Shown here piece by piece: positions 42,516-49,339 of a stretch of 64,000 nucleotides of DNA; positions within the stretch are counted from its first letter, which is position 1, and each line of letters starts with the position of its first letter. Position numbers and translations under genes: made by a program. The stretch lies in NCBI RefSeq assembly GCF_008831235.1, contig NZ_WBKF01000003.1:299699-363698 (forward strand), given 5' to 3'. The DNA is from Pseudoclavibacter sp. CFCC 11306. Lineage in GTDB: Bacteria > Actinomycetota > Actinomycetes > Actinomycetales > Microbacteriaceae. The notes beneath the pieces were generated by a model, which saw nothing but the letters and a program-made list of their open reading frames with translations, was not told where the DNA came from and searched no databases.

Positions 42516-42662
42516 GCCGTACTGGGCCACGAGCCCCCAATCACGACCGAGAATGTGACGGAGTGTGACGTTTCCCGCACCTGCGAACGATGCACGCAGC
42601 AGGAGGCCGGGCGTGCACGAACGCAGCTCGAGATTCCGTCGTCGTTCAGACGTTCATCGCGC

Positions 42663-44018
42663 TCAGCCCAGCGAGCGCACCTCGATCTCGGCGAGTGACG
42701 TGGCATCCGCCGGAACGCGTGCGAAGTGCGTGTACCCGTCGGCCGCCAGCTCGTCGAGCAGCCTGCCCGCCTTCTTGGGCTCGGTGACAATGTCGACACG
42801 TGTGTGGTCGGTCTGCGCGAGAGCCTGCGCCTTGATCACGATGAGATTCGCGGCAGCGGCTCTGCGGTCGGCGAGCAGCACGAGGCCGCCCTCGGGGCCC
42901 GACGCCGAATCGTCGACGAGATCGATGATGCGCTCGAAGCCGATCGAGAACCCGGCTGCCGGAACCTGCTGCCCCAAGAAGCGTCCGATCATGCCGTCGT
43001 AGCGGCCGCCGCCGCCGACGGACGACTTCGACGAGGGGTGCGAGATCTCGAAGATCGTACCGGTGTAGTAGCCCATGCCGCGCACGAGGGTCGGGTCGAA
43101 GACGAGCTTCGCTGCTGCCGGCGCGCCCTTGCGGCGCACACCGGCGGCAGCAGCCGTGGTTGCGGCGGATGCGTCGCCCGCGGTCGTCGCAGCGAGTGCG
43201 TCTGCGATGGTGACCAGATTCTCCACCGCCGCGGGTGCCTCAATGTCGCCGAGCGCCGTCGTGATCGCCTCGCGGCTGAGCGGCTGCAGCCCGAGCTGTT
43301 CCACACGCTCGAGAAAGCCTCCCAGACGCTCTGCCTGGGCGCCAAGGCCGGCGTCACGCAGTTCGGCGAGCACGCCATCGGCACCGATCTTGTCGAGCTT
43401 GTCGATGCTGATCAGCACGCGAGCGGTATCGGCCTCGGCAAAGCCCGAGTCGGCCAGAATCGCATTGAGGATGCCGCGGTCGTTGATGCGGATGGTCGCC
43501 CCGGTGAGCCCCAGCTCAGCGAGCGCCGCCGAGGTCGCGGTGATGAGTTCGAGCTCGGCGAGCACGCTCGGCTCGCCCAGAATGTCGATGTCGCACTGTA
43601 CGAACTGGCGGTAGCGGCCCTTCTGCGGGCGCTCGGCCCGCCAGACCGGACCGGCCTGAATCGAACGGAACACCTTAGGCAGCTCGGCGTGATGCGAGGC
43701 GTAGTAGCGCGCCAGAGGCACGGTCAGGTCGAAGCGCAGGCCGAGATCTGAGAGGTCGGCTTCGTCGCCCGTCTCAAGCGCGTGCTGCAGCTTCTCGGGG
43801 GTGAGCCCGCGACGCAGCACGCGAAAGGCCAGTTTTTCGTTGTCGCCACCCATGCCCGAGGTCAGCCTGCTCAGCTCTTCGAGCACCGGCGTCTCGATCT
43901 GGGTGAACCCGTGTCGACGGTAGGTGTCGAGAATCGTGGACAGCACACGCTCTCGGCGTGCTTTGTCAGCGGGCAGGAAGTCGCGCATGCCGCGAGGCGG
44001 ATTGATCTGCTGAGCCAT
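42663..44018 (-). CDS. hisS: Histidyl-tRNA synthetase
   Basis: A 451-residue class II synthetase. Motif 1 lies near PPRGMRDFLPADKARRE, and motif 2 is FRSIQAGPVWRAERPQKGRYRQF. The histidine-A signature is LVRGMGYYTGTIFEI, motif 3 is GFSIGFERI, and the C-terminal anticodon-binding domain starts after about residue 365. An Ala/Thr-rich insertion at about 280-305 (ADALAATTAGDASAATTAAA) is longer than in most HisRS proteins. The ATG at 44018 is embedded in a CATGAT/ATCATG inverted repeat. Confidence 0.97.
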   Translation of the reverse strand: MAQQINPPRGMRDFLPADKARRERVLSTILDTYRRHGFTQIETPVLEELSRLTSGMGGDNEKLAFRVLRRGLTPEKLQHALETGDEADLSDLGLRFDLTVPLARYYASHHAELPKVFRSIQAGPVWRAERPQKGRYRQFVQCDIDILGEPSVLAELELITATSAALAELGLTGATIRINDRGILNAILADSGFAEADTARVLISIDKLDKIGADGVLAELRDAGLGAQAERLGGFLERVEQLGLQPLSREAITTALGDIEAPAAVENLVTIADALAATTAGDASAATTAAAAGVRRKGAPAAAKLVFDPTLVRGMGYYTGTIFEISHPSSKSSVGGGGRYDGMIGRFLGQQVPAAGFSIGFERIIDLVDDSASGPEGGLVLLADRRAAAANLIVIKAQALAQTDHTRVDIVTEPKKAGRLLDELAADGYTHFARVPADATSLAEIEVRSLG

Positions 44019-44032
44019 GATTGTCTATCATG
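44016..44032. promoter_or_regulatory. Inverted repeat overlapping the hisS start codon
   Basis: CATGAT-TGTCT-ATCATG has perfect 6-nt arms and includes the hisS ATG. It could be an operator or a start-site hairpin. Chance is possible for so short a palindrome. Confidence 0.35.
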
Positions 44033-44164
44033 CCACGCGCCGACCGGTCGGCTGCTCCGAAAGCCGGTGCAGAACGCCTGCGCGCTGTGGATTTCACACG
44101 CGGAATGTGCGGGGCACGCCGAAGAGGAACAGAGTATGTCAGAGGTTCATGCTTAGGCTGAATG

Positions 44165-44182
44165 TTCAGACAGGTGTCTGAA
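44165..44182. promoter_or_regulatory. Perfect-arm palindromic operator upstream of the ABC exporter genes
   Basis: TTCAGACAGGTGTCTGAA has perfect 8-nt arms around GG. It begins just downstream of a plausible -10 (TAGGCT, about 44154-44159) and ends 20 nt before the start at 44203, the placement of a TetR-type repressor site. No regulator gene adjoins. Confidence 0.55.
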
Positions 44183-44202
44183 CCCGATCAGTGAGGCGGA
44201 GC

Positions 44203-46677
44203 ATGGCGAACAACGAGAACGACGCGCACGAGCACAAGCGCGGTCTTTTCGGCTGGCGCAAGCGCACCAAGGCCGAGACGACCGTCGAGGTGCCCGAGCC
44301 TGGCCCCTCCGCGGTCGATGCCGATCGGCCTGCGAACGAACCGCATCCACAGACGGCGCCCATCGGCGAGCCCGAGGGCTTCATCGCATCCGCTGACCCA
44401 GTCGACCCGCAGTCGATCGACGTACCCGAAGCCGACGCTGACGGCGGTTCAGCCGCAGGTGGGCAGAAGCCCGACGTGCCGAGTGCGGCTGAGGCCGGCC
44501 TCGACGCGCACGGCCCGCAGGTCTCCGGTGCGGCGACACAGCCGGGTGATCGGTTCGTTCCGCCGGCGATGCCCGAGCGCCCCGTCTATGACAGCGGTCA
44601 GGCTGCGGCGGATGCTGCCCGCATCCTGCGTGCGGCTCGCGCCCGCCGGCCCGCTGGAGCACCCGACCCGCTGCATGAGCATCATGAGGGTGCGGCCGAT
44701 GTCGCTGACGCGGTGAAACCCGCCGACGTCGATGCCGCCAAGCCCAATGCCTCAGAGACCTCGAATGCGGCCTCGACGACCCTTGCTGAGACACAGCCCG
44801 ATGACGTGACAGCAGTCGAGGAACAGACCTCCGAGAGCGGCGATGCAGCTGCAGGCACCCTGGCCTCGGCTGTCGCGACCCCGTCCACGGGCGAAGCAGC
44901 AAAGGCGTCAGCGTCTGAGCCCTCTGCGAATGCAGCATCGTCTGCGCCCGCAGCAGCAGCACCGGCGCCAGAGCGCCTAAAGGAATCAGAGAGTTCAGAG
45001 AACTCAGAGGAAGACGCACCGACCCCAGTGACCGAGCCGAATCCGATCGCCCCGCAAGAGGCCGCGGCGAGCGCACTCCTCGCGCAGCAGAGTGACGACA
45101 CCGAGCAGCCTCAGCTCGGCGGATCCCCCCGCACCACACCGACGTACGATCCAGACGTCGACGTCGATACACATCCGTCGGCGCTTCCGCTGATTGCGAC
45201 GCCGATCTCGCTCGACGACGCACCGGCAGCTGCTGAGTCATCTGCGAGCGAGGCGCCTGCGACGGCAGAGCCTGCTGCAGCAGCGAAATCCGCATCGCGG
45301 CCTTCGCCGTTCGAGGCAGCGACCGCACGTATGGCTGCGGCATCTCCCCGTGATGCGTCAGTCGCCGATGCGGCAGCCGAGTTCGCCGAGCAGCCCACCG
45401 CTGAGGTTCCCGAAGAGGCAGTCGAAGCGGCCCCGCGATCAGGTGACCGGGACGACGCGCCCCATACCGCATCCACACGCCAGCTCGACCCGAGTGTGAC
45501 CGCGGCCGCGACTCAGACGTCGGCCGAAGACGATGGGCTCGAGCCTTCGTCGGCGCCGCTCATCACCGAACGCAACGTCGAAGTGCGCCACCTGCAGCGG
45601 TCGTTCGGCCGCAAGAACCGGGCGCTGATCGATGTCAGCTTCACCGCCCGCTCAGGGCATGTCACCGCTCTGGTCGGCGTGAACGGCGCAGGCAAGAGCA
45701 CAGTGCTGCAGATTCTTGCGACACTGCTCAAGCCTCAGAACGGCGAGGTGCGCATCAACGGCATCGACGCCGTGGCCCGCCCGCAGGACGCCCGCTCGTC
45801 GATCGGATGGGTGCCCGACCACATTCCGCTGTGGCCGCGCATGACCGTGCGGCACACGCTGCAGACCTTCGCCCGGCTCTACGGGTTGCCTCGGGCCGAG
45901 GCACGCAAACGCACGATCGACCTGATGACCAAGACCGGTCTCAACGATGTGGCCAAGCGTCAGGCGCGTCAGCTCTCGCGAGGTCAGCGTCAGCTGCTCT
46001 CGCTGGCGCGGGCGCTCGTGCACGACCCGCAGGTGCTGCTGCTCGACGAGCCCACGTCAGGTCTCGACAACATCAGCCGCGATCGCGTCCAGGCCGCGCT
46101 GCGTCAGCTCGCCGACGAGGGCAAGACGGTGGTCATCTCGACCAACTGGTTCGAAGGCCTCGACGACTACGCCGACCACGTCGTCTATCTCACCGAAGGC
46201 GTCAGCGCTTCGTCAGCCGAGGTCAATCAGGCCGCGACCGCACCGCGCGCGTGGCGCATCCGCAGTCTCGACCCACAGGCGCTGCTTGAGGCGCTGCAGC
46301 GGTTCGAGACGCCGTTCGATCTCGACCCGGTCACGCAGGCCGTCGAAGTGCTGATGGGCAGCGATGAGGCGGCGAACCTGCTGCTCGCCCGGCTTGTGAT
46401 CGCCGGAGTTCCGGTACACGATTACAGTCCGGCGTTCAGCGCGACCGAGCAGACGTTCCGGGCGCTGCAGCAGCAGGCTCCGTCTGACACCACCGAGTCG
46501 GTGCTCGACGCGCTCGGCGCGAAGCCAGACGACTCGGCTGACGCCTCCGTCGGCGGTGCCGCTGACGATAGCGACGGGCCGGCTGAAGCCTCGCACGAGA
46601 GGCCTCGTAAGGGCCGAGGCAAGGGCGCAGGTCGCACCCCGACCGACCGATCCGACCGCAAAGGAGGTGACCGCTGA
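44203..46677 (+). CDS. ABC-2 type exporter ATP-binding protein with ~450-residue disordered N-terminus
   Basis: An 824-residue protein. Residues 1-450 are low-complexity Ala/Glu/Ser/Pro with no visible fold. Residues ~452-670 are one ATPase domain of the CcmA/GldA kind: Walker A GVNGAGKST (~491), PDHIPLWPRMTV in place of the usual Q-loop Gln (family relatives have PEH here), signature LSRGQRQLLSLARAL (~590), Walker B VLLLDEPTSGLD. Instead of the usual TH switch it has VVISTNWFEGLDDY, so the switch histidine is replaced by Asn. The last ~60 residues are acidic then basic. GGCGGAGC precedes the ATG. The stop overlaps the permease start (TGATG). Substrate unknown. Confidence 0.88.
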   Translation: MANNENDAHEHKRGLFGWRKRTKAETTVEVPEPGPSAVDADRPANEPHPQTAPIGEPEGFIASADPVDPQSIDVPEADADGGSAAGGQKPDVPSAAEAGLDAHGPQVSGAATQPGDRFVPPAMPERPVYDSGQAAADAARILRAARARRPAGAPDPLHEHHEGAADVADAVKPADVDAAKPNASETSNAASTTLAETQPDDVTAVEEQTSESGDAAAGTLASAVATPSTGEAAKASASEPSANAASSAPAAAAPAPERLKESESSENSEEDAPTPVTEPNPIAPQEAAASALLAQQSDDTEQPQLGGSPRTTPTYDPDVDVDTHPSALPLIATPISLDDAPAAAESSASEAPATAEPAAAAKSASRPSPFEAATARMAAASPRDASVADAAAEFAEQPTAEVPEEAVEAAPRSGDRDDAPHTASTRQLDPSVTAAATQTSAEDDGLEPSSAPLITERNVEVRHLQRSFGRKNRALIDVSFTARSGHVTALVGVNGAGKSTVLQILATLLKPQNGEVRINGIDAVARPQDARSSIGWVPDHIPLWPRMTVRHTLQTFARLYGLPRAEARKRTIDLMTKTGLNDVAKRQARQLSRGQRQLLSLARALVHDPQVLLLDEPTSGLDNISRDRVQAALRQLADEGKTVVISTNWFEGLDDYADHVVYLTEGVSASSAEVNQAATAPRAWRIRSLDPQALLEALQRFETPFDLDPVTQAVEVLMGSDEAANLLLARLVIAGVPVHDYSPAFSATEQTFRALQQQAPSDTTESVLDALGAKPDDSADASVGGAADDSDGPAEASHERPRKGRGKGAGRTPTDRSDRKGGDR

Positions 46678-47831
46678 TGCTCACACTCATCGGCCTCGAG
46701 CTGCGACAGCGTATGCGCGGGTCTGGGTGGCTCCCACTGCTGATCATCTGGCTGCTCGCAATCGGCGGGCTCACCGCCGGCGCCTACTTCATCAGCCAGA
46801 GCAACGGCCAGACCATGGGCGCGTGGCTGTTCTCGCTGATCCTGTACTTCACGCTGTTCCTTGCCGCCGTCGTGGTGCCCGCACTGGGCGGCGGGTCGAT
46901 CAACGGCGACCGTGAGAGCGGAGTGCTCACACTCGTGCAGACCGCGCCGGTGTCGGCTGCCACCATTGTCTGGGCCAAGGCGTTCGCCGCTTGGATCGCC
47001 TCGCTCGTATTGGTCCTGGTTGCGCTGCCGTTCCTGCTCTTCGCAGCGGTCATCGGCAATGTCGGCTGGATCATCGTGGTGCCCGCGTTAGTCGTGCTCT
47101 TCTTGGAGCTCGCCTTTTTCTCGGCCATCTCGGTCGCGTTCTCGGGCATCTTCAGCCGCGCCGGTGCCGCGACCGCGATGTCATACCTCGTGATCGCGCT
47201 GTTGAGCGTCGGCTCCGTCTTCGCATTCAACATCGGCTCTGCCCTGCTGACCAGCGAGCGCACCGTCCAGGTGAACACGCACGTCACAGCCTCAAGCCAG
47301 CAGAGTGGTTCGGCTGCAGACGGGTCGAACGGCCAGCCTGGTGCTGACGGCGAGGCGGGCGGCGACGCGCAGTCGCAGGGCGAGGGAGCATCCGCCGACG
47401 GCACGCAGCCCGGCGAGGGCACGCAGAGCCGACGCTGCCAGGTCGTCTCTGAGCAGCGCAGCTATCAGCGCCCCGATCTGGTCTGGCCTGTGCTGGCCGC
47501 AAACCCGTTCGTCATTCTGGCGGATGCCACCCCCGCCCGCTTCGGGCATGGTGACGCCGGAACTGCGGTCGGGTACCCGACGAACCTGCTGACCACGCTC
47601 AAGGTCGAACTGCGCAAGGCGCAGCACTCGGCGATTCCGGTCGAGACGATCGAGGAGTGCGAGTGGTCGGCCGACGCGAAGACTCCCGAGCAGCAGATGG
47701 CCGGCACGCAGCCGGTGTGGTTCTGGGGCATCGCAGGGCAGGTCGTGCTCTCACTGATTCTGCTCGGGTGGGCCACGTCGCGCACCCGCGCACCGTACCG
47801 CAACTCTGCGAAGGGGCAGCGCATTGGCTGA
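46677..47831 (+). CDS. ABC-2 type exporter permease
   Basis: A 384-residue permease with six predicted helices. The first helix is at residues ~19-39 (LPLLIIWLLAIGGLTAGAYF). The segment RESGVLTLVQTAPVSAATIVWAKAFAAW is the coupling-helix region typical of ABC-2 permeases. A large extracytoplasmic region (about 195-340) with a Gln/Gly/Ala-rich stretch lies before the last helix (FWGIAGQVVLSLILLGWAT). It is translationally coupled with the ATPase gene and overlaps mazG by 8 nt. Confidence 0.87.
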   Translation: MLTLIGLELRQRMRGSGWLPLLIIWLLAIGGLTAGAYFISQSNGQTMGAWLFSLILYFTLFLAAVVVPALGGGSINGDRESGVLTLVQTAPVSAATIVWAKAFAAWIASLVLVLVALPFLLFAAVIGNVGWIIVVPALVVLFLELAFFSAISVAFSGIFSRAGAATAMSYLVIALLSVGSVFAFNIGSALLTSERTVQVNTHVTASSQQSGSAADGSNGQPGADGEAGGDAQSQGEGASADGTQPGEGTQSRRCQVVSEQRSYQRPDLVWPVLAANPFVILADATPARFGHGDAGTAVGYPTNLLTTLKVELRKAQHSAIPVETIEECEWSADAKTPEQQMAGTQPVWFWGIAGQVVLSLILLGWATSRTRAPYRNSAKGQRIG

Positions 47832-48576
47832 CTCACTGTTCTCGAACGCGGCCGACGCGGCCGATCATCCGGGGCTCGACGGACTGGTCGACACGGTCGA
47901 CACACTCCTCGAAGAGGGCGGCTGCCCATGGGATCGCGAGCAGACCCACCGCTCGCTCGCGAAGTACCTGCTCGAAGAGACCTACGAGGCACTCGATGCG
48001 ATCGAGACCGACGACGGGTCTGAGCAGGCGACCGCCGCGCTGAAAGAGGAGCTCGGAGACGTGCTCTACCAGGTGCTCTTTCACGCGCGCCTCGCCCAGA
48101 CCGAGGGGCGGTTCGACATCGACGACCTCGCGGCCGCGGTCGACAAGAAGATGCGCGATCGGCATCCGCACGTCTTCGGCGATGCGCACGCCGAGACTGC
48201 CGACGATGTGGTTGCGGTGTGGGATGCGGCCAAGGCCCGCGAGAAGAGCGAGCGCACCAGTGTGCTCGATGGGATTCCACAGGATCTGCCCGCGCTCGCA
48301 CTCGCTGACAAGGTCATCGGTCGCGCGCACAAGTTGGGGCTGCTCGATGCGACCCAGCCCGGAGCGTTTCAGCTCGAAGACGAAGACGACTTGGGAAAGC
48401 TGCTGCTCGCAATCGTGGCGTCGGCAAAGGCGTCCGGGCTCGATTCGGAGCGGGCGCTGCGCTCGACGCTGCGTGATTTCCAAGGCGAGATTCATGCGGC
48501 CGAGCAGGCCGGCTCTGATGCCGGAGTCATCGGCGTGACCGGCGACAGCACGGGCAGCGACAGCGCAGGCGAGTAG
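47824..48576 (+). CDS. mazG: Nucleoside triphosphate pyrophosphohydrolase MazG
   Basis: A 250-residue all-alpha NTP pyrophosphatase that removes abnormal nucleotides. The N-terminal MazG domain shows GGCPWDREQTHRSLAKYLLEETYEALDAI with the metal-binding EExxE and EELGDVLYQVLFHARLA, completing the active site. The second MazG-like domain is short and degenerate. The last ~25 residues are a Gly/Ser/Asp tail. It starts with TTG at 47824 behind GAAGGGGCAG and overlaps the permease gene by 8 nt. Confidence 0.93.
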   Translation: MADSLFSNAADAADHPGLDGLVDTVDTLLEEGGCPWDREQTHRSLAKYLLEETYEALDAIETDDGSEQATAALKEELGDVLYQVLFHARLAQTEGRFDIDDLAAAVDKKMRDRHPHVFGDAHAETADDVVAVWDAAKAREKSERTSVLDGIPQDLPALALADKVIGRAHKLGLLDATQPGAFQLEDEDDLGKLLLAIVASAKASGLDSERALRSTLRDFQGEIHAAEQAGSDAGVIGVTGDSTGSDSAGE

Positions 48577-48657
48577 TACTGGGCTGGCAGGTAGTACGGG
48601 GCTGGAAACGGTACTGGGCTAGCAAGTGGTACCGGGCTAGCGAGTGGTACCGGGCGG
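48577..48657 (+). repeat. Tandem 18-nt repeat, 4.5 units, after mazG
   Basis: Units beginning TAC(T/C/G)GGGCT(A/G)G start at 48577, 48595, 48612, 48630 and 48648, i.e. 18, 17, 18 and 18 nt apart. The third and fourth units differ at two positions. Confidence 0.85.
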
Positions 48658-48680
48658 CGGCACTGGCAGAGAGCACGGGG

Positions 48681-49076
48681 CTGCGGTTTCTGCACACTCG
48701 CGCGTGGTCGCCCCTCCCCTTCAGCAGGTTCTACACACTCGAGCCCAGCCGCCAGCCCCACTCGACAGATTCTGCACACTCGAACCCGAGCATCCCCTCC
48801 CATTCGACAAGTTCCACACACTCGGGGGCTCAAACACACCAGCCCTCACTCGCCGACCGCCGAAAGTGCAAAACCTGCGACCATCAGCAAACGAAGCTCG
48901 CAAGTTCTACACGCTCGCCTCGCATTCAGCAGGTTCTACACACTCGAGTTCAGCCACGGGCTCCATTCGACAGATTCTGCAGACTCGAGCCAGAGCATCC
49001 ACCCCACTCAGCAGGTTCTGCACACTCGCAGCCAGCCACCGACCCCATTCAGCAGGTTCTGCACACTCGCGGTCAA
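48681..49076 (+). repeat. Dispersed intergenic repeat family B, copy 4 (long array)
   Basis: Nine copies of the right module (AGCAGGTTCTGCACACTCG and variants) have their TTCT at 48688, 48729, 48770, 48812, 48905, 48934, 48975, 49016 and 49057. Spacings are 41, 41, 42, 93, 29, 41, 41 and 41. The left module GAAAGTGCAAAACCTGCGA lies at 48862 inside the 93-nt gap, 43 nt before the fifth TTCT, exactly as in the short copies. Spacers between modules are unrelated to one another. Confidence 0.9.
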
Positions 49077-49134
49077 CCGCACATATTCAGTGCACTATCC
49101 CAGTGCACTATGTCTCATCCCCGGTCGCCCGCCG

Positions 49135-49292
49135 CATCCAGCCGCCGCAAATGCTGCACCACCGCATCCAGACATGGAACTTGGCATGCCTCGATCGCCT
49201 AGAGCGACAATTCCCATGTATCGATCGAGAAAGACAGCATTCTCCATGTCTCGATCGGCAGAAACAGCATTTCCCATGCCTCGGTCCCGCCC
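49135..49292 (+). repeat. Dispersed intergenic repeat family A, copy 4 (longest array)
   Basis: The core is at 49165-49188, preceded by CGCCGCAAATGCTGC. CTCGAT-type elements follow at 49190, 49220, 49250 and 49280, exactly 30 nt apart (four units). This copy follows family B instead of preceding it. Confidence 0.9.
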
Positions 49293-49339
49293 CAGCCTGG
49301 AATTACAGCAGTCCAAGACCAGAAACAGCCCCGCCAGAA

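Larger units (their letters stand above)
48577..49339. other. 763-nt convergent intergenic region made almost entirely of repeats
   Basis: Between mazG and mfd, three repeat systems follow one another: an 18-nt tandem repeat (48577-48657), the long form of family B (48681-49076) and family A copy 4 (49135-49292). A small TGCACTATCCCAGTGCACTA duplication lies at 49091-49110. No gene is supported. Confidence 0.8.

Noticed and set aside
42504..42662. SAM riboswitch or T-box upstream of metNIQ
   Set aside because: A -10 box 6 nt before the metN start implies no leader RNA, and I see no conserved riboswitch core in the 159-nt space.
48681..49076. Regularly spaced repeats resembling a CRISPR array
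   Set aside because: Repeats are degenerate (~13-20 nt), spacers are only ~20 nt, a different left module interrupts the series, the same layout recurs in other intergenic regions, and no cas gene is present.
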